Shown: positions 52,579 to 61,615, numbered from the stretch's first letter. The stretch: 64,000 nucleotides of DNA from Corallococcus sp. EGB (GCF_019968905.1 NZ_CP079946.1:9335356-9399355); one strand, 5' to 3'. The notes: a model not told the origin generated them from the letters alone. Numbers and translations: made by a program.

Positions 52579-53120
52579 AAGCCATGTTCGGAGCCCTCGT
52601 CTCGGACGCGTTGGAGATGGCCAAGGCGGCCACCGGGACATCGGACGCGAAGTCCATCGCCAAGGTGGTGCTGACCAGTGATTCGTACCGCATCACCGCG
52701 CTCAACCGCGCGCGCGAGGCGGCGCTGGCCTTCCGCATCCCGCTGGTGAACCACGTGCTGCGCGTGGCCCAGACGGCGGTGATGGGCATCGAGATTGGCA
52801 AGGACGTGACGCTGGGCAGGGGCGTGTACTTCGTGCACAGCCTGGGCGTGGTGATTGGCGGCGACGCGCGCATCGGCGACCGCGTGCGCTTCTACGGCAA
52901 CAACACCGTGGGCACCGCCAAGGACAACGGCTATCCGGTCATCGAGGACGATGTCTGGATTGGCGCGGGCGCCCGCATCCTCGGGCCGGTGCGCATCGGC
53001 GCGCGGTCGCGCATCGGCGCGAACGCCGTGGTGCTCCAGGACGTGCCGCCGGACAGCGTGGCGGTGGGCATCCCCGCGCGCGTGTTCCCGCGCAAGGACC
53101 TGGACGAGGTCCCGCTGTAA
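52575..53120 (+). CDS. epsC: Left-handed beta-helix acyltransferase (serine O-acetyltransferase type) EpsC
   Basis: 181 residues from ATG 52575. An N-terminal helical part (residues 1-60) is followed by hexapeptide repeats IGIEIGKDVTLGRGVYFVH (partial), VVIGGDARIGDRVRFYG and PVIEDDVWIGAGARILGPVRIG, ending VAVGIPARVFPRKD. This matches CysE-like O-acetyltransferases, where catalytic His/Asp lie in the helix coils. In the eps context it probably acetylates a sugar of the polymer or a precursor rather than serine. Confidence 0.88.
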   Translation: MKAMFGALVSDALEMAKAATGTSDAKSIAKVVLTSDSYRITALNRAREAALAFRIPLVNHVLRVAQTAVMGIEIGKDVTLGRGVYFVHSLGVVIGGDARIGDRVRFYGNNTVGTAKDNGYPVIEDDVWIGAGARILGPVRIGARSRIGANAVVLQDVPPDSVAVGIPARVFPRKDLDEVPL

Positions 53121-53179
53121 CGGTCGTGGGTGGGTCCGCTGTGCCGGGGTTCGCTCCGGGGGATGCGTTGAGGAAGGTC

Positions 53180-55327
53180 ATGGCAGACAGGACGAAGCAC
53201 GCGCGGTGGAAGCGGACCGTCATCCTCACCTGCGCGGTGCTGGGCGGCGGCGCCGGCGTGGCCATGGCGCAGCAGAACGCGTCGAAGGACGCCGCCACGC
53301 AGCCGGCCGCACCGCCCACCGCCACGCAGACCGTGGCCGTCTATGACGGGGGCCTCCAGGCGGGATGGAAGGACATCGGCTGGGCGCCTCGCGAGCTGCC
53401 CCAGGGCGCGCCCGCGCGCCTGCGGATGTTCAACTACGGCGGGTGGATCCTCTACCGGCCCAAGCTCCCGGGCGCGTACGGCGCGCTGAGCTTCCGCTTC
53501 ACGGCGCCGGAGTCCTACGGCGAGTTCCTCGACGTGCGCCTGGACGCGCCCGGCGCCGCGATGTTCCCGCACGTGCGGATCAGCCCGGAGTTCATCGTCA
53601 AGAAGGACCGCGAGTGGGCGGAGGTCGTGGTGCCCATGGAGGTCCTCAACCCGCGCGGTGAGCCCTTCGACCGCCTGGTGTTCCGCGCGTCGAAGGAGGT
53701 GGCCCGGGACTGGGTGCTCTTCGACAAGGTGGCCCTGGTGCCGCTGGCCCCGGACGTGGCCGCCGCGCGCGCCGCGGGCGGTGGGCGCATGGGCCGGGGC
53801 GACGGCCGCGAGTCGAAGATGCTCATCGACTGCACCGCGCCGTCCAAGCCCATCAGCCCGCTCATCTACGGCATCGCGCTGGACGGCAACAAGGAGACCA
53901 CGGACACGCACCAGTGGAAGCTGGGCGCCACCATCCGCCGCTGGGGCGGCAACCCCACGTCCCGCTACAACTGGAAGCTGGGCCGCGCGTGGAACACCGG
54001 CAATGACTGGTACTTCCGCAACGTGCCGCTGGGCTTCAGCGCGGATGACTTCCTGGAGTCCAACCGCCAGCACAACGTGCAGTCCGCGCTCACGCTGCCG
54101 CTCATCGGCTGGGTGGCCAAGGACACGTCCTCCGTGGGCTTCCCCGTCTCCGAGTTCGGCCCGCAGCAGGCCCAGGACGCCACGGAGCCCGCGGGCGGCA
54201 ACGGCGTGCGCCGCGACGGCACGCCCCTGGTGCCCGGCGCGCCCACCGCGACGAGCGTGCAGGCCCCGCCGGAGTTCATTGGCGAGTGGGTGAAGTCGCT
54301 CAAGGCCGCCAAACGCGGCGTGAACATGTACATCCTGGACAACGAGCCCGCGCTCTGGAGCTCCACGCACCGGGACGTGCACCCCGAACCGCTCGGCTAC
54401 GACGAGCTGCTCAAGCGCACCATCGACTACGGCAGCGTCGTGCGGAAGGCGGATCCGGACGCGGTCATCGCCGGTCCCGCCGAGTGGGGCTGGACGAACT
54501 TCTTCTGGTCCGCCGCTGACTTCGCGCCCGGCCGTCCGCCGTACACGGACCGCCGCGCGCACGGCGACGTGCCGCTGTTGCCCTGGTACCTGCGCGAGCT
54601 GCGCGACTACGAGAAGAAGACCGGCGTGCGCCTGCTGGACGTGGTGGACGTGCACTTCTACCCGCAGACCAACGTGGGCCTGGGGCTGGAAGGCGCCACC
54701 GACCCTGACACCAACGCGCGGCGGATCCGCTCCACGCGCGCGCTGTGGGATCCGACCTACAAGGACGAGTCCTGGATTGCCGAGCCCATCCAGCTCATCC
54801 CCCGCGTGAAGCAGTGGATCGCGGAGAACTACCCGGGCCGGGGCCTGTCCATTGGCGAGTACAACTTCGGCGCCATGAAGCACATGAGCGGCGGCCTGGC
54901 GCAGGCGGAGGCCCTGGGCCGCTTCGGACAGCAGGGGCTCACGTCCGCGTTCTTCTGGCAGTACCCGGCGGAGAACAGCCCCACGTTCTGGGCGTTCCGC
55001 GCGTACCGCGACTTCGACGGCAAGGGCGGCCGCTTCCAGGACAACGGCCTGTCCACCACCGCGGCCGAGGGCACCAGCCTCTTCGCGTCCCGCGACGCGT
55101 CCGGCAAGAAGCTCACCGCCGTGCTGCTCAACTTCGACCCCGAGCAGGCCGCCCAGGCCCAGGTGGAGCTCAAGGGCTGCGGCTCGCTCAACACCGTGCG
55201 CGTGATGGGGTACTCGGGCGCGCCGGGCGGTTTCACCGAACAGGCCACCGGCAAGCAGGCCGAGCAGTCCCTGTCGCAGCGCCTTCCCCCCTACTCCATC
55301 ACCGTGCTGGACCTCACGGTGAAGTGA
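53180..55327 (+). CDS. epsB: Glycoside hydrolase family 44 enzyme EpsB
   Basis: 715 residues from ATG 53180, with GAGGAAGG upstream; an earlier in-frame start at 53126 would extend the signal region. Signal peptide WKRTVILTCAVLGGGAGVAMA with A-x-A cleavage. A beta-sandwich-like N-terminal part (residues 60-210), then the catalytic barrel: ILDNEPALWSSTH with acid/base Glu389 and SIGEYNFGA with nucleophile Glu560. GH44 enzymes are retaining endo-glucanases/xyloglucanases. In the EPS locus a secreted hydrolase may trim or release the polymer. Confidence 0.9.
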   Translation: MADRTKHARWKRTVILTCAVLGGGAGVAMAQQNASKDAATQPAAPPTATQTVAVYDGGLQAGWKDIGWAPRELPQGAPARLRMFNYGGWILYRPKLPGAYGALSFRFTAPESYGEFLDVRLDAPGAAMFPHVRISPEFIVKKDREWAEVVVPMEVLNPRGEPFDRLVFRASKEVARDWVLFDKVALVPLAPDVAAARAAGGGRMGRGDGRESKMLIDCTAPSKPISPLIYGIALDGNKETTDTHQWKLGATIRRWGGNPTSRYNWKLGRAWNTGNDWYFRNVPLGFSADDFLESNRQHNVQSALTLPLIGWVAKDTSSVGFPVSEFGPQQAQDATEPAGGNGVRRDGTPLVPGAPTATSVQAPPEFIGEWVKSLKAAKRGVNMYILDNEPALWSSTHRDVHPEPLGYDELLKRTIDYGSVVRKADPDAVIAGPAEWGWTNFFWSAADFAPGRPPYTDRRAHGDVPLLPWYLRELRDYEKKTGVRLLDVVDVHFYPQTNVGLGLEGATDPDTNARRIRSTRALWDPTYKDESWIAEPIQLIPRVKQWIAENYPGRGLSIGEYNFGAMKHMSGGLAQAEALGRFGQQGLTSAFFWQYPAENSPTFWAFRAYRDFDGKGGRFQDNGLSTTAAEGTSLFASRDASGKKLTAVLLNFDPEQAAQAQVELKGCGSLNTVRVMGYSGAPGGFTEQATGKQAEQSLSQRLPPYSITVLDLTVK

Positions 55328-55337
55328 AGACGACGCC

Positions 55338-56135
55338 TTGACCACCGCACACGCCCCCGCCACTCCCCGCCCGCGCCTGAACATCGGCCAGCTCTCCATC
55401 GACCAGCTCACCTTCCCGGAGGCCATCACGGCCATTGGCGAGCTGGTGGACGCGCACCAGGGCGGCTACGTCTTCACCGCCAACGTGGACCACGTCGTCC
55501 TGGCGGAGACGAACACGCGCTTCCGCGAGGCGTACCAGAAGGCCACCCTCTCCGTGGTGGACGGGATGCCCATCGTCTGGGCCTCGCGCATGCTGGACGT
55601 GTCCCTGCCGGAGCGCATCGCCGGCTCCGACCTCATCCTCCCGCTGGTGAAGCTGGGCGCCGAGCGCAGGTGGCGCATCTTCCTATTGGGCGCGGGCCCC
55701 GGCGTCGCGGAGAAGGTGGGCAGGCAGTTCCAGGCGCAGTACCCCGGCATCGAGGTGGTGGGCTGGGACTCGCCCATGGTGAACCTGGACGCGGGCGACG
55801 CGCAGAACGACCCCATTGTCGCGCGCATCCGGGAGAAGGACCCGCACCTGCTCTTCGTCGCGCTGGGCAGCCCCAAGCAGGAGGTGTGGATTTCCCAGGT
55901 GGCCCAGAAGCTGGGGCCCACGGTGGCCATTGGCATTGGCGCGGGGTTCGACTTCATCGCCGGCACCGCCAAGCGCGCCCCGGAGTGGATCGCCAGGGCC
56001 GGCTTCGAGTGGCTCTACCGCCTCACCCACGAGCCCAAGCGCCTGTGGCGCCGATACATCCTCAATGACTCACAATTCGGGGTGATTCTTCTGCGCGAGC
56101 TGTGGAAGCGTACGGGAAACAAGCCCACGGAGTGA
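55338..56135 (+). CDS. epsA: WecG/TagA/CpsF (GT26) glycosyltransferase EpsA
   Basis: 265 residues from TTG 55338, 10 bp after epsB; no nearby ATG fits better. Typical GT26 strings: YVFTANVDHVVLAETN, VVDGMPIVWASRML, LGAGPGVAEKVG, ALGSPKQEVWISQVAQ and IGAGFDFIAGTAKRAP. Inverting, membrane-associated transferase that adds N-acetylmannosamine-type sugars in other systems. It ends the eps gene string, matching epsA in M. xanthus. Confidence 0.92.
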   Translation: MTTAHAPATPRPRLNIGQLSIDQLTFPEAITAIGELVDAHQGGYVFTANVDHVVLAETNTRFREAYQKATLSVVDGMPIVWASRMLDVSLPERIAGSDLILPLVKLGAERRWRIFLLGAGPGVAEKVGRQFQAQYPGIEVVGWDSPMVNLDAGDAQNDPIVARIREKDPHLLFVALGSPKQEVWISQVAQKLGPTVAIGIGAGFDFIAGTAKRAPEWIARAGFEWLYRLTHEPKRLWRRYILNDSQFGVILLRELWKRTGNKPTE

Positions 56136-56176
56136 CCCACCCGGGTGGAACAGAACCCTCCTGGTTGTCTCCCTGA

Positions 56177-56581
56177 CAAAGACGTAACAGGTCTGAGAGC
56201 CATTGGGCCTGTCTGGACATTTCGCTCAACATCGACGTGACGAACGAAGCGGGCCGCTCGGTCCGCGCGACGCGCACGGTGCGCTACGACACGCAGGCGC
56301 CCACGGCGACGCTGGTGACGCCGGCGCCGGGCAGCACGGTGGGCGGCGTGGTGACGCTGGCGGCCCGGGTGACGGATGCGCTGAGCGGCATCAAGAACGT
56401 GGCCTTCACGCGGGACGGGTCCGGCATCCGCGCGGGCACGCTCCAGCCGAACGGCACGTGGACCGCGGAGCTGGACACCCGCGAGCTGCTGGATGGCACG
56501 CACACGGTGGACGTGTGGATGACGGACGCGGTGGACAACTTCGTCATCCAGAGCTTCAGCTTCACGGTGAAGAACCCCTAG
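56177..56581 (+). pseudogene. Truncated fragment of an Ig-like-domain protein
   Basis: The frame opens at 56177 after a TGA and the first start codon is GTG 56237, in the middle of a beta-strand (LDISLNIDVTNEAG spans it). It encodes one bacterial Ig-like module: YDTQAPTATLVTPAPGSTV, GVVTLAARVTDALSGIKNV and DGTHTVDVWMTDAVDNF, typical repeat phrases of large secreted or lipoprotein Ig-repeat proteins. No signal peptide and no full length. Probably the 3' end of a gene whose 5' part has been lost; a short expressed protein is less likely. Confidence 0.65.
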
Positions 56582-56680
56582 CCGTCTGTGATTGCAGCGC
56601 TGTGCCCTTCGGGGCGGGAGGTCCGCACGGGCCTTCCGCCCCGTTGTGTTCGTGGGTGCCTTTGGGCCCATGCTGCGGGC

Positions 56681-58021
56681 ATGGATGCACACAGGGCCGG
56701 CGTGTGGATGCTGTTGTTCGTGCTGCTCACGGGCTGCGCCAGCGGGCCCACGGTGCGGCTGCGCACGGAGCGGGGGACTCGGACGTATGCGCCGGCCACC
56801 GGGGACCGGCGGGTGCCGGTCAGTGCCCGGGAGTTCGAGGAGGCATTGACGCGGTTGGTATTGGAGGTGCCGCTGACGGTGCGGTCCCCGAGGGTGGTGC
56901 GTGCGGTCGCGAAGAAGGGAGCGGAGCTGGACCGGGGGCTCGGGTTCATGCTGCGGGATGGGTACGGACGGTGGTGCCGTGCGCATGAGTCTTCTGGGGA
57001 TTGCCTGTCGTTGCTGGAGGACGGCGCGGGCTTCAGCTCCATGGACCGGCTGACGCTCGCGGTGGGCATGTCGCTGGAGCCCTTGCGCGCGAGCATCGGT
57101 GAAGCGCTGCGGGACACGTTGAGCTCGGAGTTCTTCGTGTCCGTCGTGGCGGGGGCCATCACGTCATGGGTGGTGCTGGCGGTGGCGCCGGAGCCGGTGT
57201 TCACCAAGGCAGCTGCGGTGATTGCCGCCGTGTTCCTGGCGTACGTGGGTGTCCAGTCATTCCTCGCGGTGGTGCGGGCGTGCGGCGCGCTGAAGGACGC
57301 CACGGACCGGGCGAAGACGTTCCAGGAGCTGGAGGAGGCTGCGAACACGTTCGCTCAGGCGCTGGGGCCGGAGGTGGCACGCGCCTTCGTGCTCGCGGTG
57401 ACGATGCTGGTGGGTCACGGCGTGACGAAGGGGTTGTCGTCGTCGCTGGCGTTGATGCCTCGCTTCCCGGACGCGGTGAGCGCGGGCGCGGCCCACGCGG
57501 GCTTCAACGTGGCGCGCGTCCTGGACGTGAGCGCGGTGGCGGTGGTGGATGGAGTGGTGGAGGTGACGCTCGCGTCCACGGCGGTGGCCATGGCCGCGAG
57601 TGGCCCGCCAGCTTCAGGAGGGCCGGGCAAGTGGGTGCAGGTGAATGAGTCGATGTCCGAGCGCGCCCGCGACTATCAGGCCCAGGTGACAGGAGCGCCG
57701 AAGGGCTCCGCGTACCGGCTCAAGCAGGGAGACGAAGAGGTCGACTTCGACGGCTATGACCTGCTGGAGGACCTGCCGCTGGAGGCCAAGGGCCCCGGCT
57801 ACGCGAAGTTCCTTGAGAACGATGCGCAGATGAAGAAGTTCTTCAGTGGGTTCAATGGACTTCGAGATCAGGCCCAGCGCCAGCTACAGATGGCGGAAGG
57901 CAGACGCATCCGTTGGATCGTCGCGGAGAAACCGTTCGCGGATTTCCTCCGTGCGGCCTTCGGCCGCCTCCAATTCCAGATTGAAGTCGTCTACATCCCT
58001 CCACGTCCTCCCATCCCCTGA
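56681..58021 (+). CDS. Lipoprotein polymorphic toxin of the SitA5 type with Tox-REase-5 domain
   Basis: 446 residues from ATG 56681. Lipobox LTGC (Cys19) gives a lipoprotein. Two hydrophobic helices in the middle (WVVLAVAPEPVFTKAAAVIAA region and AGFNVARVLDVSAVAVVDG) precede a C-terminal toxin domain (about 320-446): WVQVNESMSERARDYQAQVTG, VDFDGYDLLEDLPLEAKGPGY and RQLQMAEGRRIRWIVAEKP, the restriction-endonuclease-fold Tox-REase-5 pattern with D...ExK-like DG and EAK residues. Followed 12 bp later by Imm52-like immunity. Sit lipoproteins are exchanged through TraAB in myxobacteria; membership is inferred from lipidation, domain type and pairing. Confidence 0.85.
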   Translation: MDAHRAGVWMLLFVLLTGCASGPTVRLRTERGTRTYAPATGDRRVPVSAREFEEALTRLVLEVPLTVRSPRVVRAVAKKGAELDRGLGFMLRDGYGRWCRAHESSGDCLSLLEDGAGFSSMDRLTLAVGMSLEPLRASIGEALRDTLSSEFFVSVVAGAITSWVVLAVAPEPVFTKAAAVIAAVFLAYVGVQSFLAVVRACGALKDATDRAKTFQELEEAANTFAQALGPEVARAFVLAVTMLVGHGVTKGLSSSLALMPRFPDAVSAGAAHAGFNVARVLDVSAVAVVDGVVEVTLASTAVAMAASGPPASGGPGKWVQVNESMSERARDYQAQVTGAPKGSAYRLKQGDEEVDFDGYDLLEDLPLEAKGPGYAKFLENDAQMKKFFSGFNGLRDQAQRQLQMAEGRRIRWIVAEKPFADFLRAAFGRLQFQIEVVYIPPRPPIP

Positions 58022-58033
58022 GGAGTCCAGGCC

Positions 58034-58747
58034 ATGACCGAGACGTACTACGCGGGCTGCTACTGGCTGGCCCGCTCCGAACCGGTGGAGGATTGCGCTC
58101 GGCGCCTGGAAGCCTTTCTCCGGGAGCTCGGCCCGCTCGAGGCGTCATGGAACCGCTGGCATGAAGCGGCGGCCTCATACGACGAGGCTCGAAGGCTTCA
58201 GGTCCAGACGGATGCATCGACGCTGACGAAGCTCCTCGGCAGGAAGGGCAATCGGTCTCGCGACAGCTCCAGCTTCTGGCTCTGGGCGGGCGAGAACCCG
58301 GATGAGACCTCCGCGGTCAACGGCTACTGCGGGGGCTCCTCCATCCATGTGAACTCGGTCTGCGTCCTGGAGCCGCCAGCCCGAGGCCCGGTCGCGGAGC
58401 GAGTCCTGACCGCTGCCGTCCAGGCTCGCCTGGTGCGCGCCATGGCGCTCGCATGGGAACCTGAGTTCGCCCTGGCGACCTCCGAACAGCACCGGGACCT
58501 CGTCGCCCCCCCACCAGCCACGACCTTCATCGGCTGGGTCACCTACCTCGCCGACTTCCGCGGCCCCGTGCCCCCACTCCCCGCCCCCGTGCAGGTGGAG
58601 CACATCCCGGACCGGGGCACGCTCATCACCCTCACGCAGGAGAGGTTCTCCGTCGAAAACCCCGCCCACGTCGCCCTCGCCGCCGACGTCCAGGCGCGCC
58701 TCCAGGCCGCGGGGCTGCTCACCCCGCTGCGGCCCTGGGGCTCCTGA
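58034..58747 (+). CDS. Imm52-type immunity protein
   Basis: 237 residues from ATG 58034, 12 bp after the toxin. It begins TETYYAGCYWLARSEPVEDC and has the WNRWHEAAASYDEA and LSFWLWAGE-like (SSFWLWAGENPDET) segments of Imm52, the immunity family usually found next to Tox-REase-5 toxins. Cytoplasmic, acidic, no signal peptide. It should protect the producer and siblings from the adjacent toxin. Confidence 0.85.
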   Translation: MTETYYAGCYWLARSEPVEDCARRLEAFLRELGPLEASWNRWHEAAASYDEARRLQVQTDASTLTKLLGRKGNRSRDSSSFWLWAGENPDETSAVNGYCGGSSIHVNSVCVLEPPARGPVAERVLTAAVQARLVRAMALAWEPEFALATSEQHRDLVAPPPATTFIGWVTYLADFRGPVPPLPAPVQVEHIPDRGTLITLTQERFSVENPAHVALAADVQARLQAAGLLTPLRPWGS

Positions 58748-58751
58748 GCGT

Positions 58752-59237
58752 TCAGCGCGGGCCCGGCTTCGCGAGCCTTCTGAGCAGCGCCTCGTGCGCC
58801 GGGTGGCGGGCCACCATCGCCTCCGCCTCCGGCAACTCGAAGTCCGCGAAGTCGAAGCCCGGCGACACCGTGCAGCCCACCAGCGTGTACGCGCCCAGCG
58901 GCTCCGCCGCCTGCAACACCCCCGCCGGCACCAGCACCTGCGGCTGATGGCCCTGCGTCACGTCCCGGCCCAGCACCGCCGTCTCCAGCCGGCCGTCCTC
59001 GTGCACCAGGTGCAACGCCAGCGGGTCCCCGTCGTGGAACAGCCACAGCTCGTCCGCCCCCACCACCCGGTGCCACGCGGAGAACTCCCCCCGCTGCAGC
59101 AGGTAGTAGATGGCCGTCCCCGCGGACCTCCGCCCCCGCAGCGTCTGGACCTGGAATGCCGCCCGGTAGGTCTCCCGGTAGTAGCCACCCTCCGGATGGG
59201 GCTTGAGCCCCAGCCTCCGCACCAGCTCTTCAACCAT
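58752..59237 (-). CDS. Cupin_5 (DUF985) protein
   Basis: 161 residues from ATG 59237. DUF985 hallmarks: LGLKPHPEGGYYRETYR, SAGTAIYYLLQRGEFSAWHRV, DELWLFHDGDPLALHLV, TLVGCTVSPGFDFADFEL. A small cupin barrel with possible metal-binding His; members bind unknown small ligands. Convergent with the Imm52 gene, 4 bp apart. Confidence 0.9.
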   Translation of the reverse strand: MVEELVRRLGLKPHPEGGYYRETYRAAFQVQTLRGRRSAGTAIYYLLQRGEFSAWHRVVGADELWLFHDGDPLALHLVHEDGRLETAVLGRDVTQGHQPQVLVPAGVLQAAEPLGAYTLVGCTVSPGFDFADFELPEAEAMVARHPAHEALLRRLAKPGPR

Positions 59238-59265
59238 GGTGGGCCCAGTCTAACGCCGAGCCCCC

Positions 59266-59700
59266 TCAGGGCTTCTTCTTCTGCTGCTGCATCGCGGACG
59301 CCACCAGGTTCATCAGCTTCAGCTGCACCGGCGTCAGCCGCCGCAGGTTGCGCATCAGCCGCCGCATCTCCGGCACGTCCTCCTCCACCTTCGGCCGGGG
59401 CTTCTCCTTCGGCGGCGGGGCCGCGAACTCCTCGCCCAACCCCAGCAGGTCGTGCGGCGGGATGTTCAGGACGACGCACAGCCGGCGCAGGTTCTGGACG
59501 CTCGGCAGCATGTGGCCCCGCTCCAGCCGGCCATACACCTCCGACGCCATGCCGATGCGGTCCGCCACGTCCGCCTGCGTCAGGCCCATCTTCACCCGCA
59601 CGCTCCGCGCCGCCGCGCCCAGGATTCCCGCCAGTTCCGTGTCCATGCCCTTGTTCCGTCCCCGGGTGCGAGGCGCCTCCGTGGCAGCAGGGTGGGACAT
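59266..59700 (-). CDS. XRE-family helix-turn-helix regulator
   Basis: 144 residues from ATG 59700. HTH_XRE around residues 27-85: LGAAARSVRVKMGLTQADVADRIGM, then YGRLERGHMLPSVQNLRRLCVVL. The C-terminal part has a Pro/Lys linker (PPPKEKPRPKVEED) and a basic helix (MRRLMRNLRRLTP). A DNA-binding regulator of unknown target; cupin and regulator are about 28 bp apart and on the same strand, so a link between them is plausible. Confidence 0.88.
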   Translation of the reverse strand: MSHPAATEAPRTRGRNKGMDTELAGILGAAARSVRVKMGLTQADVADRIGMASEVYGRLERGHMLPSVQNLRRLCVVLNIPPHDLLGLGEEFAAPPPKEKPRPKVEEDVPEMRRLMRNLRRLTPVQLKLMNLVASAMQQQKKKP

Positions 59701-59731
59701 AACCCTGAAGGTCGGGTCCTGTCACCTTACT

Positions 59732-60241
59732 TCAAGGGGTGGGCTCGGGCACGGGCGCGCGCCGGCGCTCGGCCGCGGTGAAGAGCAGGGCCATGGGCAG
59801 CCCCAGGAACACCGCGTGCCACACAATCTGGAGGAACTGGGAAACGCTCAGGAACCAGGGGAAGTAGCCGCGCGCCAGGAGCTGGAAGTCCACCAGCCAC
59901 ACGAAGATGCCAAAGAGCATCCCCACCGCCGCCTGGAACTCCCAGCGCCCCCGGCCGTCCACCGGCAGCATCGCGTCCAGCAGCGAGTACACCACCCCCC
60001 AGCCCGCCGCGATGACCAGGTGCACCCCCAGGCCCACCGCCACCGCCACCGCCGTGGACACCTGCGGCGTGAAGGCCGGCGGCCCCAGCACCACCGCCGC
60101 GCTCATCCGCACCGGGACGAGCGCCCCCTCCCCCGCGGCCACCGCCAGCGCGGTCTCCGCCAGCGCCAGCAACACGCCCGCCGACAGGCCGAACAGCAGC
60201 CCGTTCGTGAACGACCAGGGGGTGGGAGTCCTCCGTGCCAT
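59732..60241 (-). CDS. Integral membrane protein, unknown function
   Basis: 169 residues from ATG 60241. Four hydrophobic helices (about 12-35, 60-85, 100-122 and 130-155) with the sequence WEFQAAVGMLFGIFVWLVDFQLLARGYFPWF in the third and fourth (partly quoted). No family recognised. Separated by 31 bp from the XRE gene on the same strand; it faces the 60556 gene across a 314-bp divergent region. Confidence 0.7.
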   Translation of the reverse strand: MARRTPTPWSFTNGLLFGLSAGVLLALAETALAVAAGEGALVPVRMSAAVVLGPPAFTPQVSTAVAVAVGLGVHLVIAAGWGVVYSLLDAMLPVDGRGRWEFQAAVGMLFGIFVWLVDFQLLARGYFPWFLSVSQFLQIVWHAVFLGLPMALLFTAAERRRAPVPEPTP

Positions 60242-60555
60242 GGGTCTGCCTCCTCGGGCGCGCACGGGCACCGGAAGCGGGCCCGTCTGTTCAACGCTGC
60301 GCACCCCGAGCGGAAGGGGGCAGCCACCCCGCCCCCCGGGCCCGCCCCAGCCCCGCCCGAACGGCCGGTCAAGGGTTCTTCACCTCCCTTCCGGGCCTGC
60401 CGTACGGGCAGTCATTTCTTCCCCTACGATTTCCGGCGGGCCCGTAAGTTCTTCAGACGTCACGGCCGACCCACCGTGAAAGTGCCCGGAATTCCCGGGT
60501 CCCACGGGCGGGCACGCGGTTCGCAAGTGCGAAGCTGCGTCGAGGAACCCAACCC
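60242..60555. promoter_or_regulatory. Divergent intergenic region
   Basis: 314 bp between the membrane protein and the RelE/ParE-like gene. It contains a dyad CTGCC-GTACG-GGCAG at 60397-60411 and a further palindromic GGAATTCCCGGG near 60490, and is rich in CCGG strings. No clear promoter hexamers or RNA gene are seen. Confidence 0.35.
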
Positions 60556-60825
60556 GTGTCCCAGTCTTCCGCAAGAAACCGCCTGGTCCTTCCGTACCGC
60601 GTCCACTACGCGCCGCCCGCGTGGCGGGAGGTGGGCCGGATGTCCGCCGAAGCCTTCGAGGCCCTGCAGCTGGCCCTGGCGCGGTTGGCGGAGCGGACGA
60701 AGACCCAGGACTCGGTGGCGGGACCCGCGCGACACGTCGTGGAGGGCCACGACCTGGAGCTCATCTACGAGAAGGACCCTCGCGCCAGCACGCTCACGCT
60801 GCTCTCGGTGACGCGGCTGGGCTGA
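60556..60825 (+). CDS. Small RelE/ParE-like protein
   Basis: 89 residues from GTG 60556. N-terminal helices (YAPPAWREVGRMSAEAFEAL, LALARLAERT) are followed by beta strands HVVEGHDLELIYEKDP and TLTLLSVTRLG, the order of the RelE/ParE toxin fold. No antitoxin gene accompanies it and the catalytic residues of RelE cannot be assigned. A standalone member of unknown role; the fold call is tentative. Confidence 0.55.
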   Translation: MSQSSARNRLVLPYRVHYAPPAWREVGRMSAEAFEALQLALARLAERTKTQDSVAGPARHVVEGHDLELIYEKDPRASTLTLLSVTRLG

Positions 60826-60878
60826 CGCCCCGGGAGCGCCTCGGGCCGACCCCTTCCTCGTTCGGGGCCCCCCTCGCG

Positions 60879-61268
60879 TCACGCGCTCCGGCCGGACAGC
60901 CGGCCCACGGTGGCCAGCAGCTCGTCCGGAATGATGGGCTTCTTCAAGAGGCCTCCCGTGTCCGGCAGCACCTCCGCGCCCACGCCCGACAAGAGCAGCA
61001 CCGGCACCGCCTTCAGCCGGGGCCAGTCCGCGCGCAGGTGGCGCAGGAACTCCGGGCCGTCCATCACCGGCATCCGCAGGTCCAGGAGGATGACGCTCGG
61101 CGGAGGCAGGTGCTGGAGCTCGTCCAGGGCCTCACGGCCATTGGCGGCGACGGCCACCTCGTAGCCATCCGCTTCCAGGATTTCGGCGATGGCGGCGCGA
61201 GCATCCTCGTCGTCCTCCACCACGAGCACGGGCTTGTTCGGCGCGGGCTGGACCATGTCCCGCAGCAT
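60879..61268 (-). CDS. Single-domain response regulator
   Basis: 129 residues from ATG 61268. Receiver with VLVVEDDEDARAAIAEIL acidic residues, phosphoacceptor in VILLDLRMPVMDG, Ser in LLLSGVG and Lys in LLKKPIIPDEL. No output domain. It lies upstream of the egtB gene on the opposite strand, 347 bp away. The partner histidine kinase is not present. Confidence 0.9.
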   Translation of the reverse strand: MLRDMVQPAPNKPVLVVEDDEDARAAIAEILEADGYEVAVAANGREALDELQHLPPPSVILLDLRMPVMDGPEFLRHLRADWPRLKAVPVLLLSGVGAEVLPDTGGLLKKPIIPDELLATVGRLSGRSA

Positions 61269-61615
61269 AGAGACCCCCTCCCCCACGCGGACACGCCTTC
61301 CAGGGAATTCCCGACAACTGGTGGACAGATTCCGGCCCCAGGGGGTGGTCCCCGGGCCCTGTCCTCCCAGCTGGACCCGCTCCGGGTGCGCCGCGCTGCT
61401 GGGGACGGCGCGCCGCGTCTGGCGTGAAATCATTTGGACAGAAACGAAATACCGGGTCCAGAATCTCCGGACAGCTGCCAACGGGCCGGCCAGGACACGG
61501 CCTCACCGTGGAGGGGAGGCAGGCTCGCAAACGTGTGCTCCCTCACGGGTCCCTCACACCTGGGGAGCCCGGGGGGTTAGCGGGTCCCGGAGCCCCTTCC
61601 TACCTTGGGCCGACC
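61269..61615. promoter_or_regulatory. Divergent region upstream of egtB
   Basis: 347 bp between the response regulator and egtB. The most AT-rich part (about 61425-61470) has TGGAC and GTCCA arms separated by 16 bp (TGGAC near 61436, GTCCA near 61457). It should contain promoters for both genes; no hexamer pair stands out. Confidence 0.35.

Noticed and set aside
56137..56148. CCACCCGGGTGG after epsA as a terminator
   Set aside because: A 12-bp palindrome with no loop and no T-run; cannot form a normal terminator hairpin.
60840..60878. GC-rich hairpin between the RelE-like gene and the response regulator as a terminator
   Set aside because: Only a short CCCC/GGGG stem with a large loop and no T-run.
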